Source: Flavobacterium taihuense
GTDB taxonomy: Bacteria > Bacteroidota > Bacteroidia > Flavobacteriales > Flavobacteriaceae
DNA: 51,728 bases
Assembly (NCBI RefSeq): GCF_019351435.1
Contig: NZ_JAHWYN010000023.1
Location: 1-51,728, forward strand
Direction: 5' to 3'
Positions 32,853 through 41,620 of the stretch are shown here, one piece after another. Every line of letters begins with the position of its first letter. Position 1 is the stretch's first letter. Both the position numbers and the translations under genes were made by a program. The notes beneath the pieces are model-generated. The model did not search any database, had not been told where the DNA came from, and saw only the letters and a list, made by a program, of their open reading frames with translations.

Positions 32853-33635
32853 ATGAACTACGAGAATCTTTTAATTACGATAGAAAACAACATCGCAACC
32901 GTTGTTATCAACAGACCAGCCAAGCTAAACGCTTTGAATATTGCAACGATAAATGACTTGCACAAAGCCATAAAAGTATTAGGTAAAAACAAAGAAATTC
33001 AAGTTATCATACTAACGGGTACTGGAGAGAAAGCCTTTGTTGCCGGTGCAGACATTTCAGAATTTGCTCATTTTACTATCGAAGAGGGAACACAACTCGC
33101 TTTACAGGGACAGGAATTGCTTTTTAATTTTATCGAAAATCTAAAAACTCCCGTTATTGCAGCCGTTAACGGTTTTGCGTTGGGAGGTGGACTGGAACTG
33201 GCCATGGCCTGTCATTTTAGAGTCGCTTCGGACAATGCCAAAATGGGACTTCCGGAAGTTTCTCTTGGAGTGATTCCGGGTTATGGAGGAACGCAACGTT
33301 TACCGCAATTGGTTGGTAAAGGACGTGCGATGGAAATGATAATGACCGCTGGAATGATTACCGCTGATGAAGCTAAACAATATGGCCTAGTAAATCACGT
33401 AGTACCACAAGCAGAGCTAATCCAATTTGCAGAATCTATTGCTAAAAAAATCATGAATAATTCACCTTTTGCTATTGGCAGAGCTATAAAAGCCATCAAT
33501 GCTAATTTTGCTGAAGGCAAAAACGGTTATGAAACCGAAATCAAAAATTTTGGAAAATGTTTTGGCACGGAGGATTTCAATGAAGGAACCAAAGCGTTTT
33601 TGGAGAAAAGAAAAGCTGTTTTTACAGGGAAATAA
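32853..33635 (+). CDS. Enoyl-CoA hydratase/isomerase
   Basis: This 260-residue crotonase-superfamily enzyme has VINRPAKLNALN, the oxyanion-hole segment EKAFVAGADISEFAH, AAVNGFALGGGLELAMACHF (second oxyanion residue), and KMGLPEVSLGVIPGYGGTQRL carrying the catalytic Glu pair. It most likely hydrates trans-2-enoyl-CoA (crotonyl- or short-chain acyl-CoA) in fatty-acid or amino-acid breakdown. ATG 32853 (MNYENLLITIE) is chosen; the longer frame from 32781 overlaps the kinase and lacks family likeness. It lies 10 bp after the kinase stop and is probably co-transcribed. Confidence 0.94.
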   Translation: MNYENLLITIENNIATVVINRPAKLNALNIATINDLHKAIKVLGKNKEIQVIILTGTGEKAFVAGADISEFAHFTIEEGTQLALQGQELLFNFIENLKTPVIAAVNGFALGGGLELAMACHFRVASDNAKMGLPEVSLGVIPGYGGTQRLPQLVGKGRAMEMIMTAGMITADEAKQYGLVNHVVPQAELIQFAESIAKKIMNNSPFAIGRAIKAINANFAEGKNGYETEIKNFGKCFGTEDFNEGTKAFLEKRKAVFTGK

Positions 33636-33735
33636 TTTTTTAGTGCTCAAGTAGTAATATGTTATAGCCTGAGCATTTACGAAACAACTTTGTTACATAT
33701 TTTAAATACCATTTCATTACCTAAAAATAAAACTT

Positions 33736-34134
33736 ATGTCATTCCAACCAATATTTGCCGAATTTTGGGAAAAAGTTAAAGAAAGCATTGAAAATAAAAC
33801 TTATGCCAAATTGACTTTGGCTAAAACCATTGGCGACACTGAATTGAAAAACATTTATGTGCGTCCAGTTTTATTAGAAAATGACGTATTCAGTCTTTCT
33901 GTTACAGCCCGCTACAAAACCGAAGAAATAGAAAGTTTTCATTCGCTGGAAGAAGCATTTTTTGTTCTGGCGCCCTATATGAATAATCCATTTTTGACGG
34001 CTTTATTATTTACCACCGAAAATGACATTACTTTTAAACTCAACAAAAAACGCGTTGGAACTATTATTGAACAAGCTCCCACATTTAAGAATGCTTCGGA
34101 TGTTATTCTGGAAATGAAAGAAAAAGAAATGTAG
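33736..34134 (+). CDS. Hypothetical protein, resembles the N-terminal part of a Bacteroidota methyltransferase family
   Basis: This 132-residue soluble protein without signal peptide reads FWEKVKESIENKTYAKLTLA, ELKNIYVRPVLLENDVFSLSV, RYKTEEIESFHSLEEAFFVL and FLTALLFTTENDITFKLNKK. From memory the KNIYVRP and TARYKTEE blocks occur at the N-terminus of a longer class I SAM-dependent methyltransferase-like family in Bacteroidota. No methyltransferase motif is in this protein. Either it is a stand-alone relative or a truncated gene; the stop at 34132 is followed by an inverted repeat, not by a continuing frame that I can see. Low certainty. Confidence 0.55.
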   Translation: MSFQPIFAEFWEKVKESIENKTYAKLTLAKTIGDTELKNIYVRPVLLENDVFSLSVTARYKTEEIESFHSLEEAFFVLAPYMNNPFLTALLFTTENDITFKLNKKRVGTIIEQAPTFKNASDVILEMKEKEM

Positions 34135-34138
34135 ATTT

Positions 34139-34257
34139 CAGAAGGCAGACTACAGATAGCACTGTTATTGCAGAAATGCACAGCAGTACATCTTTACAAT
34201 AATTTTTACATCTTTTAACTGATTCTAAAAAATCTTAAATCTGCAGTCTGCCTTCTG
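34139..34257. repeat. Inverted repeat of 19-bp arms (cagaaggcagact...)
   Basis: Arms 34139-34157 and 34239-34257 are inverted copies matching at 18 of 19 positions, with about 80 nt between. They fill the space between two convergent genes. They look like the flavobacterial intergenic repeat built from ctgcagtctgcc words. They could fold into a long hairpin ending either gene, but no T-tract follows. Confidence 0.55.
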
Positions 34258-34261
34258 CAAT

Positions 34262-34927
34262 CTATGACTCCCCATCCCATTCGCTATAAAACTGCGCCAG
34301 AAATCCCTGCATGTAGTGGTGTCTTTCTTTGGCTATCGCTTTACCAGTTTCAGTATTCATTTTGTCTTTTAGCAACAACAACTTTTCATAGAAATGATTG
34401 ATTGTGGGTGCCTGACTGTTTTTATATTCTTCCTTGCTCATGTGTAAGTTGGGTGCAATTTGCGGATCATACATGACCCTGTTCTTGAACCCTCCATAGT
34501 TAAATGCCCTTGCGATACCAATAGCACCTATGGCATCCAAACGGTCTGCGTCTTGCACGATATTCAATTCGATCGACGAGAATGTCTTTTCAGTTTTTCC
34601 GCCTTTAAAAGAGACGTTATCTATAATTTGAATTACATGCGAAATAACAGCTTCAGAAACGCCTTCACCTTCCAAAAACTCACGAGCTACCTTTGGCCCC
34701 ACTGTTTCATCTCCATCATAAAATTTACTGTCGGCTATATCATGAAGCAAAGCACTCAGTTTAATAACGGTTTCGTCACAAACCTCACCTTTAGCTATTA
34801 AAAGTGCATTTTTATACACTCGCTGAATGTGAAACCAATCGTGACCTCCTTCGGCATTGGCTAATTTTCCCTTTACAAAAAGGATTGTTTTGTTAATTAA
34901 ATCCAGATTACTCATAAGCTGTTTCAT
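34262..34927 (-). CDS. HD-domain metal-dependent phosphohydrolase
   Basis: This 221-residue HD-superfamily hydrolase of the YedJ type has a metal-binding HDWFHIQRVYKNA followed by the HD pair ALLHDIADSKF, then a later helix with SSIELNIVQDADRLDAIGAIG supplying the distal Asp. The substrate is probably a nucleotide or small phosphate ester, unknown. ATG 34927 is used; an internal ATG four codons in (MSNLDLINKT) is possible. It is separated from the desaturase by about 117 bp of AT-rich DNA. Confidence 0.88.
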   Translation of the reverse strand: MKQLMSNLDLINKTILFVKGKLANAEGGHDWFHIQRVYKNALLIAKGEVCDETVIKLSALLHDIADSKFYDGDETVGPKVAREFLEGEGVSEAVISHVIQIIDNVSFKGGKTEKTFSSIELNIVQDADRLDAIGAIGIARAFNYGGFKNRVMYDPQIAPNLHMSKEEYKNSQAPTINHFYEKLLLLKDKMNTETGKAIAKERHHYMQGFLAQFYSEWDGES

Positions 34928-35044
34928 TTATAAAAAAAACTGATTTTTAAAGTATAAACCTCAAAAATCAGCAATTCTTTTTTATTTTAAAAATCAATTT
35001 CAATTTCAAAAAAATCAAAAATCGTTAACCTGCAATCTTAAATA

Positions 35045-36031
35045 TTACAATCTCGCCGGCTCTACCCATTTGAATTGGAATGATTCACTAGGAATAACCA
35101 ATCGTTCAGAGATTTTAGCCATTCTAGCCGGTAACTTCATCAAGTAATCACGAGCTTTCTCGGCTTCATCTGTTAAATTACCGATTTTATCAATTTCCCA
35201 TTTATCAATTAATTTTTGCATGATTTCTACATAATCGTTTGCGGTATAAACCCCAATACGTTGAGCTGAGTCAGAGAAATGTTCGAAAGCTGAACTAATT
35301 TTATTTCCTGATTCTCTCAAGAAATGTGCTGGCATCACGATTTTAGCTTTCATCATATATTGAAAAGCAAGCATCATTTCACTTGGATCTATTTTGAAAA
35401 TTTCAGTGACAAAATGGCTATACGCATGGTGGTGACGCATTTCGTCTCCTGCAATCATTTTGCACATTTTGGATAATTTTTTATCTCCATAACTTTTCGC
35501 CAATTGTGACACTCTGTTGTGCGAAACATAAGTAGCCAGCTCTTGGAAACTAGTATATACAAAGTTTTTATAGGGATCTCTTCCTGTTCCAATATCGAAA
35601 CCATCATTGATTAAGTGTTGAGTGGTCATTTCGATTTCACGCATGTTTACACGACCCGACAAATACAAGTATTTATTCAATAAATCACCGTGACGATTCT
35701 CTTCTCCAGTCCATTGACGTACCCATTTGGCCCAACCGTTTCTTTCCAGATTATCAACCCCTTCAACCTCCATCAACCAATTTTCATAAGTTGGCAAAGC
35801 TTCTTCGGTGATCATATCTCCTACCATTGCTACCCAAAAATCATAAGGTAAATCTTTTGAGATTTCTCTTAGTTCTTTAACTTCTTCAAGGAAATTATCG
35901 CTCTCAGAATTCGGCAAAAAATCAGAAGGTTGCCAAATTTGCTCTACAGGTATTAAGTATTGATCAACAAAACTTTCTACCTTGTTTTCTAGAAATTGCA
36001 TTACTTCTAGACGAATGTTTTTTATAGACAT
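35045..36031 (-). CDS. Acyl-[acyl-carrier-protein] desaturase
   Basis: This 328-residue soluble diiron desaturase of the stearoyl-ACP type has the two signature iron motifs EENRHG at 110-115 and DEMRHH at 196-201. Single Glu ligands lie between (EEALPTYENW). It introduces a double bond into an acyl-ACP chain, raising membrane fluidity. It is adjacent to and downstream of plsC on the same strand (13-bp gap), which makes a small membrane-lipid unit. Confidence 0.94.
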   Translation of the reverse strand: MSIKNIRLEVMQFLENKVESFVDQYLIPVEQIWQPSDFLPNSESDNFLEEVKELREISKDLPYDFWVAMVGDMITEEALPTYENWLMEVEGVDNLERNGWAKWVRQWTGEENRHGDLLNKYLYLSGRVNMREIEMTTQHLINDGFDIGTGRDPYKNFVYTSFQELATYVSHNRVSQLAKSYGDKKLSKMCKMIAGDEMRHHHAYSHFVTEIFKIDPSEMMLAFQYMMKAKIVMPAHFLRESGNKISSAFEHFSDSAQRIGVYTANDYVEIMQKLIDKWEIDKIGNLTDEAEKARDYLMKLPARMAKISERLVIPSESFQFKWVEPARL

Positions 36032-36044
36032 TATTTATTAATTA

Positions 36045-36779
36045 TTAAATTTTTATTCCGTTTACAACCGCTGATTCGGTTTTTTGCATGATATCTTTAA
36101 ACTCAAAATCCTTCACTGCAAATGCTTCATGCGCAACAAAGGTAATATGATTTCCTAAACCATAGGGAAAAGTTCCATATTTTAGGAGTTTCCACGAATT
36201 ATTAATACTTATAGGAACAATAAAAGCCGATGGTGCATTCTTGCATAAAATCTTCAAACCTGTTTGCGCAAATTCCTTTGGTATTCCATTACGACTGCGC
36301 GTTCCCTCAGGAAAAATTACGGCAGAACGTTTGTGTTTTTCAATATAATCCGCCATTTTTTTGATAGACGGTATCGCCTGTTTCGGATCTTTACGATCAA
36401 TTAACACAGAACCTCCATGTCGCAAATTAAAAGAAACACTCGGCACTCCTTTTCCTAATTCTTTTTTACTCACGAATTTGGGATGAAATCGTCGTAAAAA
36501 CCAAATTATAGCTATAATATCATACAAACTTTGATGGTTGGCTACAAAAATGATTGGCACCCCTTTTGGTATACTTTCTGTACTTTCAAAACTAAAAGTC
36601 GTTCCTAAAATGATAACGATTTTTAGCAAAATAAAATTGAGATAGTCGACACTTTTTTTATGGGCTTGATAACCAAATACGTGTAAACAAATCCATTGAA
36701 TAGGATGAAAAACAACCAAAGTCAACAGCACTAATACTAAGACAATAAAAGATAAGGGATACGAAATTAACTTTTGCAT
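36045..36779 (-). CDS. plsC: 1-acyl-sn-glycerol-3-phosphate acyltransferase
   Basis: This 244-residue PlsC-family acyltransferase has an N-terminal membrane helix (about 8-25), the catalytic NHQSLYD (His82, Asp87; HX4D) and the PEGTRSRNG substrate motif. It transfers an acyl chain to lysophosphatidate to form phosphatidate at the inner membrane. It is the first gene of the two-gene unit with the acyl-ACP desaturase, divergent from rnpA. Confidence 0.94.
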   Translation of the reverse strand: MQKLISYPLSFIVLVLVLLTLVVFHPIQWICLHVFGYQAHKKSVDYLNFILLKIVIILGTTFSFESTESIPKGVPIIFVANHQSLYDIIAIIWFLRRFHPKFVSKKELGKGVPSVSFNLRHGGSVLIDRKDPKQAIPSIKKMADYIEKHKRSAVIFPEGTRSRNGIPKEFAQTGLKILCKNAPSAFIVPISINNSWKLLKYGTFPYGLGNHITFVAHEAFAVKDFEFKDIMQKTESAVVNGIKI

Positions 36780-36962
36780 ACTATTAAATTTGCCACAAAA
36801 GTAAGAAATATATTTTACAGGTCTATTTATAACACCACCAATTAATCCATTCCTATCTAATTATTTGCAATACATGAATTTACAAAATTTTAATTACAAT
36901 TAAATCGAATAAAAGGAAAACTTTATCCCGCTTGTAACTCTAATTGCATTCAAAAGAGCTTG

Positions 36963-36992
36963 TTGTGAGACTACACATTAATTGTACCTTTG
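36963..36992 (+). promoter_or_regulatory. Promoter of rnpA
   Basis: TTG at 36963-36965, a 19-nt spacer and TACCTTTG at 36985-36992 give a full match to the Bacteroidota promoter consensus. The rnpA ATG follows 28 nt later. This is the best promoter in the window. The rest of the 240-bp gap (36780-37020) shows nothing else clear. Confidence 0.7.
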
Positions 36993-37020
36993 CCACTTAT
37001 AACTCTTCTATTTTTATATA

Positions 37021-37401
37021 ATGAACTTCACTTATCCCAAAAACGAAAAACTCAAAAGTAAAATAACCATTGGTTTATTGTTTACCGAAGGCAAATCGGT
37101 GTCGAAATATCCTTTGCGATTGGTTTACAATGCGGGAACTTTTGGCGAAGGCGAAAAAATAAAAATAGGGGTTTCGGTTTCCAAGAAATATTTCAAAAAA
37201 GCCGTTGACCGCAATTATTTCAAAAGGGTATTGCGTGAAACCTATAGGCTCAACAAACATTTACTACTGGACGATCTCGACCAACCATATTCTTTTATGC
37301 TTTTTTACCAAAGCAAAGACCGATTGTCCTATGAAGAAATAAACACTAAAACCGTTCAGTTGTTTGAGAAATTTTTGTTGCAAATAAAAAAAGAAGAATA
37401 A
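37021..37401 (+). CDS. rnpA: Ribonuclease P protein component
   Basis: This 126-residue RnpA is the protein subunit that binds the RNase P RNA and the 5' leader of pre-tRNA. Signatures are KIKIGVSVSKKYFKKAVDRNYFKRVLRETYR, matching the conserved RNR motif region, with the N-terminal KNEKLKSK. It is not next to rpmH or dnaA as in many bacteria; in flavobacteria it is usual to see it near an S41 peptidase gene, as here. Confidence 0.94.
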   Translation: MNFTYPKNEKLKSKITIGLLFTEGKSVSKYPLRLVYNAGTFGEGEKIKIGVSVSKKYFKKAVDRNYFKRVLRETYRLNKHLLLDDLDQPYSFMLFYQSKDRLSYEEINTKTVQLFEKFLLQIKKEE

Positions 37402-37491
37402 CGGTTCATCACATTTTCATTTAAAGAGCCACACTACTGCTTAGTAGTAATCTAAATTAATTTTGTATTTTTAAAAATAAATTACAGCCCT

Positions 37492-38319
37492 ATGAAATCA
37501 AAATTAATTATTGCCTTTTTATTTTTTGCACTATTCAGTTGTAAAAAAGCAGATACCGAAGCTTCCGAAGATGTCTCAATACAAGCAATAAAATTACCCT
37601 CAAAAGATAAAGTTGCCGCATCAGGAGATAATTATGAAACCGCCGGCTCGCAAGACAAAATCATAGAACAAAAAATAATCAAGAATGGCAATCTTAAGTT
37701 TGAAACTAATGACTTAGAAACAACATATGAGCAAATAAAAACCGCTGTTAAGAAAGGAAAAGCCATTATTCAAAATGATAGTGAAGGAAAAGATTATGGT
37801 ATGGTTTATAGGAGGTTAACCATTCGTATTCCAAATGAGAATTTTGATTTTTTTATAAAAGACATTTCAACAGGAGTTGATTATTTTGACACTAAAGAAA
37901 TTTCTTCTCAAGATGTAACACAAGAATACATCGATATTGATGCTCGATTGAAAGCCAAAAAGAAACTAGAAAACAGATATCTTGAACTTTTGGCAAAGGC
38001 AACAAAAATGTCTGAAATGCTGGCTATTGAAGCGCAACTTTCGACCATTCGGGAGGAAATTGAAGCCAAAGAAGGTCAATTGAGATACATGCAAAATCAA
38101 GTCTCTTTGAGCACGATTACAATAGAATTTTACAAAACAATAGCAGAAGAAAGTGGCGTTACTATTTCCTATGGAGCCAAAGTATGGAATTCCTTTAAAT
38201 CTGGATTTTACAGTATTTCAAGCTTCTTTTTGGGCTTATTAGAAATTTGGCCATTTATTATCCTAGCAATAGCCCTATTTTATTTTATACGAAAACGATT
38301 CAAGAAAAAAAACATATAA
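37492..38319 (+). CDS. DUF4349 lipoprotein
   Basis: This 275-residue protein has a lipoprotein signal peptide (lipobox ALFSC, Cys17). An extended domain includes GNLKFETNDLETTYEQIKTAV, YRRLTIRIPNENFDFFI, and a coiled-coil hairpin RLKAKKKLENRYLELLAKAT, with AIEAQLSTIREEIEAKEGQL. A single membrane segment sits near the C-terminus (LLEIWPFIILAIALFYFIRK). These are the marks of DUF4349. The function is unknown, presumably envelope. The next gene starts 2 bp after its stop, so it is co-transcribed with the S41 protease. Confidence 0.87.
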   Translation: MKSKLIIAFLFFALFSCKKADTEASEDVSIQAIKLPSKDKVAASGDNYETAGSQDKIIEQKIIKNGNLKFETNDLETTYEQIKTAVKKGKAIIQNDSEGKDYGMVYRRLTIRIPNENFDFFIKDISTGVDYFDTKEISSQDVTQEYIDIDARLKAKKKLENRYLELLAKATKMSEMLAIEAQLSTIREEIEAKEGQLRYMQNQVSLSTITIEFYKTIAEESGVTISYGAKVWNSFKSGFYSISSFFLGLLEIWPFIILAIALFYFIRKRFKKKNI

Positions 38320-38321
38320 TC

Positions 38322-39959
38322 ATGCGTACCTATTTCCAAAAAAAAATCATTATTCCTGTTGTTGCTTCCGCCTTTTTATTTGTGGGGGTCAGTTTCAAAG
38401 ACGACTATTTTGAGATTGCCAAACAATTGGAAATTTTCACGACGCTATTCAAGGAGTTGAACAAGAATTATGTCGATGAGACCACTCCGGCGGAATTGAT
38501 GAATAACGCTATCAAGGGAATGCTGGGTTCATTGGATCCTTATACCGTTTATTTTAATGAACAGGAAGTACTCAAATTCAAAATCAACAATACGGGTGAA
38601 TACACCGGAATTGGGGCATTAATCACCAGAAAAGATGATAAATTAATCATAAAAGAACCTTATAAAAATTTCCCTGCAGATAAAGCAGGACTCAAATCCG
38701 GTGATGAAATTATTCAAATTGGTGATACTCCATTGGCCGACTTCAAAGATGATGCTTCACAACTATTAAAAGGCTCCAAAAACACCAAAATTGACATCAA
38801 ATACATCCGTCAAAGTAAAACCTATTCCACTGTAATTGTATTGGACGAAGTCGAAATTAAATCGGTTCCTTATTTTGCCAAGATTGACGCCAAAACAGGT
38901 TATATTGTATTGGCTCACTTCAACAATAAAGCATCAAATGAAACCAGAGACGCATTGGAACAATTAAAAAGAGAAGGTGCAGAAAGAATTGTGTTGGACT
39001 TAAGAGGAAATCCAGGTGGATTATTGAACGAAGCAGTAAATATCTGTAATCTTTTTGTTCCAAAAAATGAGATCATTGTTACCACAAAGTCAAAAATTGA
39101 AAAGCACAACAATACCTACAAAACCTCGAAAGAACCTATAGACATCACAATTCCGTTAGTAATATTAGTGAACGGACGAAGTGCCTCAGCCTCCGAAATT
39201 GTATCGGGAGCTTTGCAGGATTTGGATCGTGCAGTGGTTTTGGGAAGTCGCAGTTTCGGAAAAGGTTTGGTACAAAGACCTGTCGAATTAACCTATGGCA
39301 CACAGCTCAAAGTAACCATTTCTCGTTATTACACTCCTTCGGGAAGGTGCATTCAAGCCTTGGACTATGCGCATAAAGACAAAAACGGTATAGCCATTAG
39401 AACCGATGCCAAAAACTACAATGCCTTTAAAACCAGAAAAGGACGCACAGTTTATGATGGTGGCGGAATTTCGCCTGATATCGAAATGGAAGAGACCAAG
39501 ACCAGCCCAATTGCCAATGCTTTATTAAAAAACGATGGTATTTTTAATTATGCCACTCAGTATTATTACAAAAATCAAAATCTTGGTTCCAAAATTCCAG
39601 TTATTACCGATGCTGATTATGCAGATTTCAAACAATTTTTGAAAACACAAAAATTCTCTTTTGACACGGATACAGAACTGGCTTTGAAAAATACTTTGGC
39701 CACAGCCAAAAAAGAAAAACTGGATGAATCGATTGCGGTAGAATACCAACAATTGTTAGCTGCCCTTCAAAAATCAGAGAATGCTTTGTTGGATAAAAAT
39801 CAAAAAGAAATCAAAGGTTTGTTACTGGATGAAATCATTAAACGCTACCAGTATCAAGAAGGATTGTACGATTACTACATCAAGAACAATCCTGAAATTA
39901 AGAAAGCGGTTAGCATTTTGAACACCTCAACGGAGTACAATTCGATTTTGAAAATTTAA
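38322..39959 (+). CDS. S41-family C-terminal processing peptidase (Ctp-like)
   Basis: This 545-residue protease has a signal/membrane segment (KKIIIPVVASAFLFVGVSF) and an N-terminal helical part. A PDZ domain lies at about 85-165 (YTGIGALITRKDDKLIIKEP, GLKSGDEIIQIGD) before the S41 catalytic domain. The nucleophile Ser lies in NGRSASASEIVSGAL and the Lys in SFGKGLVQR. The family cleaves non-polar C-termini of envelope proteins. ATG 38322 is used because the longer frame starts in the DUF4349 gene. It forms an operon with that gene and rnpA upstream. Confidence 0.95.
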   Translation: MRTYFQKKIIIPVVASAFLFVGVSFKDDYFEIAKQLEIFTTLFKELNKNYVDETTPAELMNNAIKGMLGSLDPYTVYFNEQEVLKFKINNTGEYTGIGALITRKDDKLIIKEPYKNFPADKAGLKSGDEIIQIGDTPLADFKDDASQLLKGSKNTKIDIKYIRQSKTYSTVIVLDEVEIKSVPYFAKIDAKTGYIVLAHFNNKASNETRDALEQLKREGAERIVLDLRGNPGGLLNEAVNICNLFVPKNEIIVTTKSKIEKHNNTYKTSKEPIDITIPLVILVNGRSASASEIVSGALQDLDRAVVLGSRSFGKGLVQRPVELTYGTQLKVTISRYYTPSGRCIQALDYAHKDKNGIAIRTDAKNYNAFKTRKGRTVYDGGGISPDIEMEETKTSPIANALLKNDGIFNYATQYYYKNQNLGSKIPVITDADYADFKQFLKTQKFSFDTDTELALKNTLATAKKEKLDESIAVEYQQLLAALQKSENALLDKNQKEIKGLLLDEIIKRYQYQEGLYDYYIKNNPEIKKAVSILNTSTEYNSILKI

Positions 39960-40073
39960 TGCAAAAAAGAAAACCATCACATGACGAAATAAAATTGGGT
40001 TATTTCTGGACTTATTAAAACCAAAAACAACTTAATTTAATATCTATACAATTAATTCAAAAAACAGACCAAA

Positions 40074-40529
40074 TTACCTTCTGGCCATTTCAATATGAGG
40101 AATATCGTCTTCAAGATACATTTCACTTGTTTGTACAAAACCAAGGCTCTCGTAGAATTTTTTAAGGTATAACTGTGCGCCAATAGTAATTTGGCTTTCG
40201 CCAAAATGTTCCAAAATACCTGCAATGGCCTCATTCATCAGTTGATGGCCCCATTTTCGGTCTCTATAATCCGGATCTACCGTTACTCTTCCAATGGATG
40301 CATTCTCAAACGAAACTCCTGCTTTAAAAAGTCGGGCGTGAGCTACAATCTTATCTTCAAAAGTACCAAAAAGATGCAACGCTACTTTGTCCTTGCCATC
40401 CATATCCAGATAGACACAATTTTGCTCCACTACAAAGATCCTGCTACGCAACTGGAGTATATCATACAACTCATTTACCGTTAATGCCTTAAAAGGCTTT
40501 ATTTTCCATTCTATAGTCATCGTTGGCAT
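40074..40529 (-). CDS. GNAT N-acetyltransferase, ElaA-like
   Basis: This 151-residue protein starts with the ElaA-type FKALTVNELYDILQLRSRIFVVEQNCVY, then DKVALHLFGTFEDKIVAHARL, and the acetyl-CoA-binding GRVTVDPDYRDRKWGHQLM. The acceptor is unknown. A start at the internal ATG at 40520 (MTIEWKIKPF) is also possible. It is separated from the S41 protease by about 110 bp without a clear terminator hairpin. Confidence 0.9.
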   Translation of the reverse strand: MPTMTIEWKIKPFKALTVNELYDILQLRSRIFVVEQNCVYLDMDGKDKVALHLFGTFEDKIVAHARLFKAGVSFENASIGRVTVDPDYRDRKWGHQLMNEAIAGILEHFGESQITIGAQLYLKKFYESLGFVQTSEMYLEDDIPHIEMARR

Positions 40530-40603
40530 TCTTTATTAATATCTTATTTTAAGCTTACAAATATAAAACTCAAAACCAATAATACTATTATTTTAAAACA
40601 AAA

Positions 40604-41575
40604 TCAATTTACCTGCACCCCTTTTATAATAGATTCCAATTCATGCATAAAATTCCGTTTCTCCCTTGAAGGAACATAGCAAAAGCCTTCCAAGAATACG
40701 ATTCTTCTTTTTTGGGAATCTACAATTAAATAATTCACGAATGGGCCAAACATGAAACTATCTTTCAATCGCCACGTTCCTTTAATTTCATACGTAACTT
40801 TCCCACAAAGAGTCATTTTTAAAATATAAAGTGGGTACGATTTATCGATATACAAACAAGAATTATTCTCTTTGCCTTTAATATACAAAGTCCCGATTGA
40901 ATCATGAATTTTCACAAACTGATCCAACACATTATCCTCTATACGAATACTATTAATAGGCAATTGTGTCACCAACAAACTAGTGCTTCCGCTGGCAAAT
41001 TCTTTTTTAAGCCAAAGAAAACTGTCTTTTCTGACAGTATACGAATAGTCTTTTGGGATTTTTAAAATAAACTGAAATTGTCTTTGAATCGCTTTTGCAT
41101 TGACTAAAGAATCCTTTAACAGCAGTTGATGTGCTTTGATTTCACCCTCTTGGATAGTTTGAATGATTTGTGGGGCCTTTTTTTCAACAATAAAGAGTAA
41201 ATCTGAAAGGGACTTGCCTGTGATATGAATTACATTTTGGGGAGTTGCATATTGATTTTTAAGAATTTTAAAACGATTCACTTTCCCAACCTTAACAACA
41301 ATAATTGTTCGGCTTTTGGTAACAAAGCCTTCCATCACATTGGTGGGATATTGATTCAGGTCAAATTGCGGTTCTTCTTTGGGTAAACCTTCAACGGGAC
41401 CGGCAAATTTATTTCTGATGCTGTCACCAACAATGCCATTCCATAATTGATCATCAATAACTACCGAAATAGCGTTAATCTTACCTGTAGAGTGTCTGAA
41501 ACTATTTTCGCTTTTCTTAGAGCAAGAAGAAAAAGAAGCAATAAGAAGTACGAATAAAATAGCAGTTTTAATCAT
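40604..41575 (-). CDS. DUF4837 lipoprotein
   Basis: This 323-residue protein has a lipoprotein signal peptide (lipobox SFSSC) and matches DUF4837 by GKINAISVVIDDQLWNGIVGD, then the GLPKEEPQFDLNQYP segment and MEGFVTKSRTIIVV. The later blocks DYSYTVRKDSFLWLKKEF and ICYEIKGTWRLKDSFMFGP-like KVTYEIKGTWRLKD also fit. The function is unknown, envelope-located. It lies 45 bp after the SLT-LysM gene on the same strand and is likely co-transcribed. Confidence 0.9.
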   Translation of the reverse strand: MIKTAILFVLLIASFSSCSKKSENSFRHSTGKINAISVVIDDQLWNGIVGDSIRNKFAGPVEGLPKEEPQFDLNQYPTNVMEGFVTKSRTIIVVKVGKVNRFKILKNQYATPQNVIHITGKSLSDLLFIVEKKAPQIIQTIQEGEIKAHQLLLKDSLVNAKAIQRQFQFILKIPKDYSYTVRKDSFLWLKKEFASGSTSLLVTQLPINSIRIEDNVLDQFVKIHDSIGTLYIKGKENNSCLYIDKSYPLYILKMTLCGKVTYEIKGTWRLKDSFMFGPFVNYLIVDSQKRRIVFLEGFCYVPSREKRNFMHELESIIKGVQVN

Positions 41576-41620
41576 ATCATAAAATCTGAGTAGACCTCAA
41601 ATATACTTCAGTTTCGTTAA

